From NCBI GenBank assembly GCA_030430975.1, contig JAUIKB010000255.1, positions 1 to 7,566 on the forward strand: a DNA stretch of 7,566 nt, given 5' to 3'. Made by a program: the position numbers and the translations under genes. The DNA is from Polyangia bacterium. GTDB lineage: Bacteria; Myxococcota_A; Polyangia; Polyangiales; Polyangiaceae. Positions 1 to 6,003 of this stretch are shown here, one piece after another (positions within the stretch are counted from its first letter, which is position 1; every line of letters starts with the position of its first letter). The notes beneath the pieces were generated by a model. That model saw only the letters and a list, made by a program, of their open reading frames with translations, was not told where the DNA came from and made no database searches.

Positions 1-733
1 CCCGCAGCCGCCTCCGGCCCCGGTGGCGAGTCGCCGGGAAGATCAACGCGTGCCGATCCGCGGCGTGCGCAAGCGGATCTACGAAAACATGGCGCGGTCC
101 AAACACACCGCGGCGCATTTCACCTACGTCGACGAGTGTGACGTGACGGAGCTACGCGCGTTGCGCGAACGCACAAAGAAGCTCGCCGAGCGGGACGGCG
201 TTAAGCTCACGTACCTGCCGTTCATCGTCAAGGCGGTAGTCGCAGCCCTGAAACGGCATCCGAGTTTGAACTGCCTGGTGGACGACGCCAACAAGGAGCT
301 GATCATGCGCGGCGGTTACGACATCGGCATCGCCGCCGCGACGGACGCGGGATTGATGGTCCCGGTGCTGCGTAATGCTGATCAGCTCAGCATCTTGGAC
401 ATGGCGCGGGAACTGGAACGCCTCGGCGAGGCGGTGCGAACCGGTAAAGTGCCGCCGTCGGATTTCGGGGGGTCGTCATTCACCATCACCAGTCTGGGCA
501 AGCTGGGTGGACTATTTGCCACGCCGATCGTGAACTACCCGGAGGTTGCGATCTTGGGCGTTCACGAGATGAAACGAAAACCTGTCGTCAAAGACGATCA
601 GATTGTGATCGGCCATGTGATGCTGCTGAGCCTCTCATTCGACCACCGCATCATCGACGGGCATGTCGGAGCGGCTTTCGCTGCAGATATCATCAAGTAT
701 CTGGAGGAGCCGGACCGCCTGCTGTTGGGCTAG
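1..733 (+). CDS. 2-oxoacid dehydrogenase complex E2 component (dihydrolipoamide acyltransferase), C-terminal part
   Basis: This is the 3' part of an E2 gene that begins before the window; the reading frame is open from base 2. The E2 catalytic domain moves an acyl group from the lipoyl arm to coenzyme A in the pyruvate, branched-chain or 2-oxoglutarate dehydrogenase complex. The first codons encode a Pro/Ala linker (PQPPPAP). It is followed by the start of the catalytic domain (RVPIRGVRKRIYENMARSKH) and the stretch HFTYVDECDVTEL typical of this fold. The active-site motif DHRIIDG lies at about 641-661, with the catalytic His and Asp present, and the Ser/Thr-rich SSFTITSLG stretch is also present. 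The domain ends with the usual LEEPDRLLLG. The lipoyl and E1/E3-binding domains must lie upstream. A GTG at 23 is in frame but sits within the linker, so I do not take it as the true start. The substrate (pyruvate or branched-chain) cannot be decided here, though the sequence around HFTYVDE recalls branched-chain E2. Confidence 0.93.
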   Translation, partial: PQPPPAPVASRREDQRVPIRGVRKRIYENMARSKHTAAHFTYVDECDVTELRALRERTKKLAERDGVKLTYLPFIVKAVVAALKRHPSLNCLVDDANKELIMRGGYDIGIAAATDAGLMVPVLRNADQLSILDMARELERLGEAVRTGKVPPSDFGGSSFTITSLGKLGGLFATPIVNYPEVAILGVHEMKRKPVVKDDQIVIGHVMLLSLSFDHRIIDGHVGAAFAADIIKYLEEPDRLLLG

Positions 734-789
734 AACCGGCGTTTCTCCATCATAACTCGGCGGTTTCTGCCGGTTACTCGACTGTAGCC

Positions 790-811
790 AAAAAGCGACG
801 GTTCGGTCGCT
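790..811 (-). terminator. Hairpin with U-tract on the minus strand (possible intrinsic terminator)
   Basis: AGCGAC (794-799) and GTCGCT (806-811) are perfect 6-bp arms around a 6-nt loop. Five A residues (790-794) come before and overlap the left arm. Read on the minus strand, the stem is therefore followed by a run of U, the form of a Rho-independent terminator. On the plus strand there is no T-run after the stem. No minus-strand gene is recognised to its right, so its role is unclear; it could instead be a 3'-end hairpin of the E2 mRNA. Confidence 0.35.
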
Positions 812-917
812 AGCACGCCGGTTCCCTCCCACATTCGCACCAGGCCGGTCCGCATGGCCGTCCGGGGGGTCCGCCGGTCCCGGATCGGAAGCGTTGCAGA
901 TGGTTTCGCCCGGAAGT

Positions 918-927
918 CTGCTACGCT
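918..927 (+). promoter_or_regulatory. Candidate extended -10 promoter for the TPR/kinase unit
   Basis: TACGCT (922-927) is preceded by TGC (919-921), which gives the extended -10 pattern TGnTAnnnT. No good -35 box lies 16-18 nt upstream; TTGCAG at 894-899 is 22 nt away, which is too far. The predicted transcript start would fall near 934, leaving a leader of about 20 nt before the ATG at 955. The same 8-mer CTGCTACG occurs before prs and before the gene at the right edge, which supports a promoter role. Confidence 0.4.
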
Positions 928-954
928 GTACAGTGCTTCCGAGGAGGAAATCAC

Positions 955-2004
955 ATGAAGCGCCTGGCGTGCGCCGTCACAATAAGTCTCGCGACACTCG
1001 TATCCACCGCCGCGGTGGCCCAAACAGCTGACGACATCAAGGCGGCTGGGCGCGCGTTTGACCAAGCGAAACGAGCCTTCAAGGCGGAGGAGTGGGTCGA
1101 TGCTGCCGAGCAGTTCGAGAACGCCTACGGGTACGCCCCCAGCGCGGTGGCGCTTGAGCTGGCGATCCGCGCGCGCGACCGCGCTGGGCAGTTGGAGCGA
1201 GCCGCGACGTTGGCGGAGATCGCTCGGACGCGGACGAACAAGAGCCCGGCCAACGACAAACTTCAGAAGCTCGCGACCGAAGTGTTAGCGAAAGCGAAAT
1301 CAAAGCTTCACGAGTTGAGAGTGAAGTGTGACACGCCGTGTGAACTCGTTCAGGGCACCCGACTCGTGTATGGAAAAGCCGCGACCGAGCGCACCATTCA
1401 CCTCACTCCCGGTACGGTGATCGTCCGCGCGACTTGGTCGGAAGGTCGGAGCCAAGAGAACACCGTCACGGCGACGGCAGGCGGGAGCAGCGAAGCGAAC
1501 TTCACAACTCCGCCGAAGAAACCCAAGCCCAAGCCCGTCGTCACGCCGACAGCGCCGGCGCGCACCACCCCCACAGACCCCGGTGCGGACACCGGGGTAA
1601 CCGAGGAATCCAGCGGGTGGTCACCGGTGATTTTTTGGACCGGATTGGGCGTGACGGCCGTACTTGGTGGTGTGACGGTTTGGAGCGGCATCGACACGCA
1701 GAACAACCCAGGTCCAGACGCGATCCGCGACAAATGCGGATCGTTCGTGGCTGCGGGCAAGGGCGACGACTGTCCGGAGTATCAAGATGGGCGCTCGCGC
1801 CAGTCGCGCACCAACATCCTGGCAGGGGTAACGGCCGGCGTCGGCGTCGTGACGCTGCTCGTGGGTGCGTTTGCGACTGACTGGGCCGGGACGCCTGAAA
1901 AGACGGCCAAACGATCCTCGGGCTTTCGTGTCTCGCCTTGGGTGGGTCTGAATCACGCTGCGCTGAGTGACGGCGCGACGTTGGGTGCCGTGGGAAGGTT
2001 CTAG
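955..2004 (+). CDS. Exported TPR-like membrane protein of unknown function, partner of the downstream kinase
   Basis: I do not recognise a named family. The 349-residue product starts with a signal peptide (residues 1-22, predicted cleavage AVA/Q). Residues 25-115 form Ala-rich amphipathic helices with a TPR-like pattern (FKAEEWVDAAEQFENAYGYA). Residues 120-182 are beta-rich, perhaps PEGA-like, with the Cys pair CDTPC at 125 and 129. A Pro/Lys/Thr linker (about 186-210) leads to two hydrophobic segments (about 224-244 and 287-308). The loop between them has Cys 261 and 273 and the motif YQDGRSRQSRTNIL. The C-terminus is short and ends in VGRF. A strong Shine-Dalgarno GAGGAGG lies 7 nt before the ATG. 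The stop is 4 nt before the kinase start chosen here, so the two genes are probably co-transcribed and translationally coupled. I infer a role in envelope sensing or as a scaffold for the kinase, but nothing in the sequence proves it. Confidence 0.85.
   Translation: MKRLACAVTISLATLVSTAAVAQTADDIKAAGRAFDQAKRAFKAEEWVDAAEQFENAYGYAPSAVALELAIRARDRAGQLERAATLAEIARTRTNKSPANDKLQKLATEVLAKAKSKLHELRVKCDTPCELVQGTRLVYGKAATERTIHLTPGTVIVRATWSEGRSQENTVTATAGGSSEANFTTPPKKPKPKPVVTPTAPARTTPTDPGADTGVTEESSGWSPVIFWTGLGVTAVLGGVTVWSGIDTQNNPGPDAIRDKCGSFVAAGKGDDCPEYQDGRSRQSRTNILAGVTAGVGVVTLLVGAFATDWAGTPEKTAKRSSGFRVSPWVGLNHAALSDGATLGAVGRF
1577..1598 (+). other. Strong intragenic hairpin
   Basis: ACCCCGGTG (1577-1585) and CACCGGGGT (1590-1598) are perfect 9-bp arms around the 4-nt loop CGGA. 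The hairpin lies inside the TPR-like gene, in the codons for the linker just before the first membrane helix. The palindrome TCACCGGTGA (1621-1630), followed directly by six T residues (1631-1636), comes shortly after. The CACCG of that palindrome could pair with the CGGTG of the left arm as an alternative fold. The left arm also matches the left arm of the terminator hairpin after rplI. A regulatory role is inference. Confidence 0.5.
1992..1998 (+). promoter_or_regulatory. Shine-Dalgarno that decides the kinase start
   Basis: GGGAAGG sits 10 nt before the GTG at 2009, inside the last codons of the upstream gene. The longer in-frame start, GTG at 1967, has no purine-rich stretch before it and would overlap the upstream gene by 38 nt. 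This favours 2009. Confidence 0.55.
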
Positions 2005-2008
2005 CTCT

Positions 2009-3574
2009 GTGGTTGCCGCGCGCTTGATCGACGTCGAATCGGAAGGTCTTCTCAAGATCGACCGTTATGACCTTGTCGCTGAAATCGCTTCGGGCGGCAT
2101 GGCGACGGTGTTTCTCGCGCGGCTTGGCGGGGTTGGGGGGTTTCAGCGGTTCGTTGCGATCAAGCGCCTTCACCCGCACCTAGCTAAGGAAAAAGAGTTC
2201 GTTGAGATGTTCCTCGACGAAGCCCGCCTAGCGGCAGGTATCCACCATCCGAACGTCGTCCCGATCATCGAAGTAGGCGCCAGCGACCGCGGCTACTACC
2301 TGGTCATGGAGTACATCGAGGGCGACACGCTCGCTCGGCTTCTAGCGCGCGCCGCCGCTGAAGGGCAGAAAGTCCCGACCCGTATCGCGACGCGCATCAT
2401 GCTGGACATGCTGGCCGGCCTTCACTCGGCTCACGAGTTGAAAGACGAGCGTGGTGAGGCGACGGAACTCGTTCATCGCGATGTATCGCCCCAGAATATC
2501 TTGGTGGGAATAGATGGCGTTTCGCGCATCACGGACTTCGGCGTCGCTCGTGCGGCCACCCGTCTGTCGGCGACCCGAGTAGGGCAGCTCAAGGGCAAAA
2601 TCGCGTACATGGCGCCCGAGCAGGCTGCCGGCGATCCCGACGTCGATAGGCGTGCGGACGTCTTCTCTGCCGGCATCGTCATGTGGGAGCTGCTCGCCGC
2701 GCGGCGCCTGTTCAAGGCGGAAAACGAAGCCGCGACGCTCAGTCGGGTCGTGTCCGAGCCGATTCCCAATCTGGCAGAGGTCGCACCCGATATCCCGGCT
2801 GCGCTGGCCGAGGTGTGTATGAAGACCCTGGATCGCGACCGGGACGCTCGCTATGCAACGTGCGCGCTGCTGGCTGACGATCTTGAGCGAGCCGCGGCCC
2901 AGGCCGACGTTGTCGCGGCACCGCGCGAAGTCGCCGCCTATGTTTCCGAGGTCATCGGTGAAGATCTCACTAGGCAGCGCGATGCGGTACGAGCGTGGGT
3001 CGCCAATAGCGAGCCCGGCGATCTTGAGTCGTTCTCTGGTGTTGGCCGGCGCCGCGCGCCGTCGTCGTCCGGAATCTCGACGGCGAACGTGGAGCTGAGT
3101 TCCGCGTCGTCAGGGATGGTGAGTCATCCGCAGCTGTCACAGATCAGCCAAGTTAGCGAGATCCACGAGCGCAAGTCGCGTGCCCCGCTGATGATCGGCC
3201 TGGCGATTCTCCTGCTCGCCGGCATCGCGGCTGCGATCCTGATGATGAGCGGGCCATCGACGGTCGATGGTCAGCTTGCCAGTCAACCGGGGAACGCTCC
3301 GGCCACGCCGGAGAAGGCCGAACCGACAGCGCAGCCTGTCGACACCGCGGCAGCGCCGCCGGTGGATAGCGTTGCAACAACAGCGGAATCGGCCGAAGCC
3401 CCAGATGACGATCCGCCGAAGAAGCCGGCCGCCAAGAAGCCCTCGCGGAGCGCTGGGCGCTGGCGCCCGCCAGCCAAGCCGGCGACCAAGAAGCCTGAAA
3501 AACAGCCAGATCCTCCGCCGGCCAAGACCGCTAAGCCAGCGTCGACGATCGACATGTCGAATCCTTACAAGTGA
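2009..3574 (+). CDS. Transmembrane serine/threonine protein kinase, myxobacterial type
   Basis: The 521-residue product (from GTG 2009) is a Hanks-type kinase that phosphorylates protein Ser/Thr residues from the cytoplasmic side of the membrane. With residue 1 at 2009, the Gly-rich loop IASGGMATVF is at 26-35 and has Ala where the first Gly is usual. Further motifs are VAIKR with ATP-anchoring Lys 52, the helix-C Glu 71 (LDEAR), catalytic loop HRDVSPQN (156-163), DFG (176-178) and APE (202-204). All main catalytic residues are present, but the Ser/Thr-kinase Lys of HRDxKPxN is Ser. The domain ends near residue 300. A Ser-rich juxtamembrane region follows, then one hydrophobic helix (about 392-413). 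The roughly 100-residue Pro/Ala/Lys tail ends in SNPYK and is predicted to lie outside the cytoplasm. There is no PASTA or other known sensor domain. The tight spacing to the TPR-like gene suggests that protein is a sensor, regulator or substrate. An alternative start is GTG 1967 (535 residues). Confidence 0.93.
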   Translation: MVAARLIDVESEGLLKIDRYDLVAEIASGGMATVFLARLGGVGGFQRFVAIKRLHPHLAKEKEFVEMFLDEARLAAGIHHPNVVPIIEVGASDRGYYLVMEYIEGDTLARLLARAAAEGQKVPTRIATRIMLDMLAGLHSAHELKDERGEATELVHRDVSPQNILVGIDGVSRITDFGVARAATRLSATRVGQLKGKIAYMAPEQAAGDPDVDRRADVFSAGIVMWELLAARRLFKAENEAATLSRVVSEPIPNLAEVAPDIPAALAEVCMKTLDRDRDARYATCALLADDLERAAAQADVVAAPREVAAYVSEVIGEDLTRQRDAVRAWVANSEPGDLESFSGVGRRRAPSSSGISTANVELSSASSGMVSHPQLSQISQVSEIHERKSRAPLMIGLAILLLAGIAAAILMMSGPSTVDGQLASQPGNAPATPEKAEPTAQPVDTAAAPPVDSVATTAESAEAPDDDPPKKPAAKKPSRSAGRWRPPAKPATKKPEKQPDPPPAKTAKPASTIDMSNPYK

Positions 3575-3623
3575 GCCACGCGGTGCGCTGGCGACTGAAG
3601 CCGCACGCCGAAATCACGCGCGA

Positions 3624-3652
3624 TTGACAGGGTTCAGGGCGGCTGCTACGAA
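3624..3652 (+). promoter_or_regulatory. Promoter of the prs-ribosomal protein operon
   Basis: A perfect -35 box TTGACA (3624-3629) and TACGAA (3647-3652) are separated by exactly 17 nt. TGC (3644-3646) before the -10 makes it an extended -10. The -10 itself matches the TATAAT consensus weakly (3 of 6). The start would fall near 3659, giving a leader of about 45 nt to the prs start. It is the only good promoter I see upstream of prs through rplI, so it probably drives the whole operon. Confidence 0.6.
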
Positions 3653-3686
3653 GCGCGCCCCGCCGGTTCCGGCAGGTTTTCTCCCT

Positions 3687-3692
3687 GAAGGG
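3687..3692 (+). promoter_or_regulatory. Shine-Dalgarno that decides the prs start
   Basis: GAAGGG lies 10 nt before the GTG at 3703 but only 1 nt before the earlier in-frame GTG at 3694. The later start is therefore more likely, and it gives a 315-residue protein, the usual length for bacterial PRPP synthase. Confidence 0.6.
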
Positions 3693-3702
3693 TGTGTACC
3701 CA

Positions 3703-4650
3703 GTGGCCGTCAAGCGCGTTTGCATCTTCTCAGGCAATTCGAATCCGGCCCTTGCCGAAGAAATCGCCGTGGGCTTGGACACGGCTGTCGGTGAGCTAAA
3801 AGTCTCACGATTCAGCGACGGGGAGACGTTCGTCGAGATCAAGGAGAACGTCCGGGGTCTCGATACCTACCTGATCCAATCCACCAGCAGTCCCGTCAAC
3901 GACAACCTGATGGAGCTGCTCATCATGTGTGACGCCCTACGTCGCGCATCGGCTGCGTCGATCACCGCGGTGATTCCGTACTACGGCTACGCGCGCCAGG
4001 ATCGCAAAGTCGCGCCCAGGACCCCGATCACGTCAAAGCTCGTGGCCGACCTGTTGGTTGCGGCCGGCGTCAATCGCATTGTTTGCGTGGACCTACACGC
4101 TGGGCAGATTCAGGGATTCTTCAACATCCCCTTCGACCACCTGTTCGCGCTACCTGTGTTTCTGCAGGACTATCTCAAGCCGCGCTACACCGAAGACGCG
4201 GTGTGCGTGTCGCCCGACGCGGGCGGCGTGGAGCGCACCCGCGCGTACTCGAAGCGACTGGGGGCCTCGCTGGCGATCATCGACAAGCGGCGCGACCGTC
4301 CCAACGCAAGCGAAGTCATGCACATTATCGGCGACGTCAAGGATCGAGACTGCATCATCGTGGACGATATCGTCGATACGGCCGGTACGCTGTGCAACGC
4401 CGCGCGAGCGGTGATGGACGCGGGCGCCCGATCCGTCGTGGCCTGTCTAACCCACGGCGTTCTGAGTGGTCCGGCAGTGCAACGCATCAGTGAGTCGCGG
4501 CTCAAGGAAGTCATCGTCTCCAATTCCATTCCACCCAACGCGGAGACCGAGGCGTGCGAGAAGATCCGCTACATCTCGCTCGGTCGGCTGTTGGGCGAAG
4601 CCATCCGAAGAATTCACAACAGCGATTCCGTCAGCTCACTTTTCGTGTAA
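3703..4650 (+). CDS. prs: Ribose-phosphate pyrophosphokinase (PRPP synthase)
   Basis: This cytoplasmic enzyme moves pyrophosphate from ATP to ribose 5-phosphate. The product, PRPP, is the precursor of purine, pyrimidine, NAD, histidine and tryptophan synthesis. The 315 residues equal the length of E. coli Prs and align along its whole length. Visible motifs are FSDGE (37-41), NDNLMELL (67-73), the ATP-binding YARQDRK (96-102), the family signature DLHAGQIQGFF (130-140), IIDKRR (192-197) and the PRPP-binding loop DDIVDTAGT (221-229). The C-terminus EAIRRIHNSDSVSSLF is also typical. All key residues are present, so the enzyme should be active and of class I type. It is the first gene of an operon with rplY 42 nt downstream; the prs-rplY-pth order is common in bacteria. 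The upstream GTG at 3694 would add three residues. Confidence 0.97.
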   Translation: MAVKRVCIFSGNSNPALAEEIAVGLDTAVGELKVSRFSDGETFVEIKENVRGLDTYLIQSTSSPVNDNLMELLIMCDALRRASAASITAVIPYYGYARQDRKVAPRTPITSKLVADLLVAAGVNRIVCVDLHAGQIQGFFNIPFDHLFALPVFLQDYLKPRYTEDAVCVSPDAGGVERTRAYSKRLGASLAIIDKRRDRPNASEVMHIIGDVKDRDCIIVDDIVDTAGTLCNAARAVMDAGARSVVACLTHGVLSGPAVQRISESRLKEVIVSNSIPPNAETEACEKIRYISLGRLLGEAIRRIHNSDSVSSLFV

Positions 4651-4692
4651 CTGACGGCAGCGTACTTACCGACTCGAAGGAGTTATAGAGCC

Positions 4693-5334
4693 ATGGAGCT
4701 TACTCAGATTCACGCGGTCCGCCGCGACACCAAGGGCAAGGGTCCGGCCCGTCGCATGCGCGCCGAAGGACGAATTCCAGCAGTTGCTTACGGCGGCAAG
4801 GATGCTGCTCTGCCGATCGCGGTGTCACCCAAGGACGTCTATGCCGTGCTCACGAGCGAGCTAGGCAGCAACGCGTTGCTTGAGCTGCTGGTGGACGGAC
4901 AGGAGAAAATCACGGCGCGGATCGTCGACCATCAGCATCATCCGCTGACCCGCGAAATCCTGCACACGGATTTTCAGCGAACGGCCCCGGACGAGATGAT
5001 CGACGTGAAGGTGCCGTTGGAGCTTACTGGCAAAGCCGAGGGCATCGTCATGGGCGGAAGTCTGCGACAGGTGTTTCGCGAGATTCCGGTGAGCTGCAAG
5101 GCCGCCTACGTGCCGGTGAAGATCACCCACGACATCACGGAGTTGAATATCGACGACTTGGTTTCCGCCGGCGAGCTGACGCTGCCCGACGGCGTCGAAC
5201 TCGCGATTCCCGAGAGCCGAACGGTCGCGTCGATCATGGGTGCACGTAAGGCACCGGCGGCCGAAGAGGAAGCAGCAGCGCCGGCCGAGGGCGCGGCTGT
5301 CGAGGACGCACCGGCGGAAGAAAAGAAAGACTGA
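4693..5334 (+). CDS. rplY: 50S ribosomal protein bL25 (Ctc/TL5 long form)
   Basis: bL25 binds 5S rRNA in the central protuberance of the large ribosomal subunit. The 213-residue product is the long Ctc/TL5 form rather than the roughly 94-residue E. coli form. Residues 1-94 are the 5S rRNA-binding domain, with RMRAEGRIPAVAYG (21-34) and HTDF (91-94). Residues 100-185 are the second, beta-rich domain (MIDVKVPLELTGKAEG, AELTLPDG-like region). Residues 188-213 form an acidic Ala/Glu tail with one PAEG unit that ends in KKD. AAGGAG (4677-4682) lies 10 nt before the ATG. The gene sits between prs and pth, 42 nt after prs and 11 nt before the pth start given here. The acidic tail resembles the one on bS6 in the same operon. 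Confidence 0.96.
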   Translation: MELTQIHAVRRDTKGKGPARRMRAEGRIPAVAYGGKDAALPIAVSPKDVYAVLTSELGSNALLELLVDGQEKITARIVDHQHHPLTREILHTDFQRTAPDEMIDVKVPLELTGKAEGIVMGGSLRQVFREIPVSCKAAYVPVKITHDITELNIDDLVSAGELTLPDGVELAIPESRTVASIMGARKAPAAEEEAAAPAEGAAVEDAPAEEKKD

Positions 5335-5345
5335 GTTCGCCGCCC

Positions 5346-5954
5346 GTGTCGAACCGTCAGCAGTCAACCGGAGTGGGGCTGCTGATGGTTGGCCTCGGGA
5401 ACCCGGGTGCGCGTTACGACGGTACTCGGCACAATATCGGTTTCAGAACGCTCGACCGGTTGGCCCAGCGCCTCTCCGCCTCGGCGTGGCAGCCCGCCCA
5501 CGACGGACTGCTGGCTGTGTACCGGGGAGCAACGGGGGCTCGTCGCCTGCTGAAGCCGCTGACGTTCATGAACCACTCGGGTCGCAGCGTCCGAGCGGCG
5601 GCGGCGTACTTCCGCGTTCCGCCGGCGGGCGTTCTGGTGGCGCACGACGAGATCGATTTGCCGCTGGGGACTCTGAAACTCAAGGTGGGAGGCGGCGATG
5701 CCGGCAACCGAGGTGTTCGGAGCATCGCCCGGGAACTCGGTGACCGCGACTTCGCGCGACTGCGGATCGGCGTCGGACGTCCGCCGCCCAACTTTCGGGG
5801 TGACGTCTCGGATTATGTGCTACAAGCCTTCGCCCCGACCGAACAGGAGCTGGTGGACGATCTTGTCGACCGTGCCTGTGGGGCGCTCCAGGCGATTCTG
5901 GAGCGTGACTTCGAAGAGGTCAAAAACGACCTCAACCAGCGCGCGAAGCGCTGA
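5346..5954 (+). CDS. pth: Peptidyl-tRNA hydrolase
   Basis: Pth cleaves peptidyl-tRNA that has dropped off the ribosome, releasing tRNA for reuse. From GTG 5346 the product has 202 residues. Family motifs are VGLGNPG (15-21), TRHNIGF (27-33, catalytic His 29), TFMNHSG (73-79), and HDEIDLP (100-106, catalytic Asp 101). The conserved GGGHGGHNG region reads GGGDAGNRG (115-123), so the positions matching E. coli His113 and Asn114 are Asn and Arg. The start is uncertain. GTG 5346 has only a weak purine stretch upstream and adds about nine residues before the first strand. GTG 5373 fits the family N-terminus best. ATG 5385 has GAGTGGGG before it but would cut into the first strand. The gene is 11 nt after rplY and 49 nt before rpsF. 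The weak ribosome binding signal suggests translation coupled to rplY. Confidence 0.94.
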   Translation: MSNRQQSTGVGLLMVGLGNPGARYDGTRHNIGFRTLDRLAQRLSASAWQPAHDGLLAVYRGATGARRLLKPLTFMNHSGRSVRAAAAYFRVPPAGVLVAHDEIDLPLGTLKLKVGGGDAGNRGVRSIARELGDRDFARLRIGVGRPPPNFRGDVSDYVLQAFAPTEQELVDDLVDRACGALQAILERDFEEVKNDLNQRAKR

Positions 5955-5955
5955 C

Positions 5956-5996
5956 CTCCTTGCTGCGGTGTTCCCGCGGCCATTGTCCGAAAGGAG
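5956..5996 (+). promoter_or_regulatory. rpsF leader RNA, probable S6:S18 autoregulatory element that masks the Shine-Dalgarno
   Basis: CTCCTT (5956-5961) pairs perfectly with the rpsF Shine-Dalgarno AAGGAG (5991-5996). Directly above it, GCTGCGG (5962-5968) pairs with CCGCGGC (5974-5980), seven pairs including one G-U, closed by the loop TGTTC. The 10 unpaired bases on the 3' side (5981-5990) include CCG at 5987-5989. Leaders of rpsF in many bacteria are known to carry a hairpin with a CCG-containing bulge bound by the S6:S18 complex, which represses translation. The match of position, bulge and masked Shine-Dalgarno makes this the likely function. The fold was drawn by eye. Confidence 0.62.
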
Positions 5997-6003
5997 CCAG
6001 TAC

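Larger units (their letters stand above)
734..954. other. Intergenic region between the E2 gene and the TPR-like gene
   Basis: No convincing gene is seen in these 221 bases. They hold a 7-bp inverted repeat just after the E2 stop (AACCGGC at 734-740, GCCGGTT at 769-775, 28-nt loop, no T-run). They also hold a hairpin flanked by an A-tract (790-811), a direct repeat of GCCGGTCC (844-851 and 873-880), a candidate extended -10 promoter (918-927) and a Shine-Dalgarno GAGGAGG (941-947). A minus-strand open frame through this region (730-1065) has no supporting features. Confidence 0.6.

Noticed and set aside
734..775. Inverted repeat AACCGGC/GCCGGTT after the E2 stop as a terminator
   Set aside because: The loop is 28 nt and no T-run follows, so it was only mentioned in the intergenic entry.
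730..1065. Minus-strand open frame across the E2/TPR gap
   Set aside because: It overlaps the start of a well-supported plus-strand gene, shows no recognisable domain, and GC-rich DNA makes such frames by chance.
1967..2008. Upstream GTG start for the kinase
   Set aside because: There is no Shine-Dalgarno before it, it would overlap the upstream gene, and the kinase domain starts well after the later GTG.
1541..2179. Long minus-strand open frame opposite the TPR-like gene and the kinase start
   Set aside because: The translation is Arg/Pro-rich low-complexity sequence typical of an antisense shadow, and the plus-strand genes have clear features.
3662..3680. GCCGG TT CCGGC followed by TTTT in the prs leader, like an attenuator
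   Set aside because: The usable stem is only 4 bp with a 4-nt loop and the T-run is offset, which is too weak to act as an intrinsic terminator.
5698..6003. In-frame extension of the rpsF reading frame far upstream, overlapping pth
   Set aside because: It has no S6 similarity, overlaps the coding sequence of pth in another frame, and the ATG at 6004 has a strong Shine-Dalgarno at the right distance.
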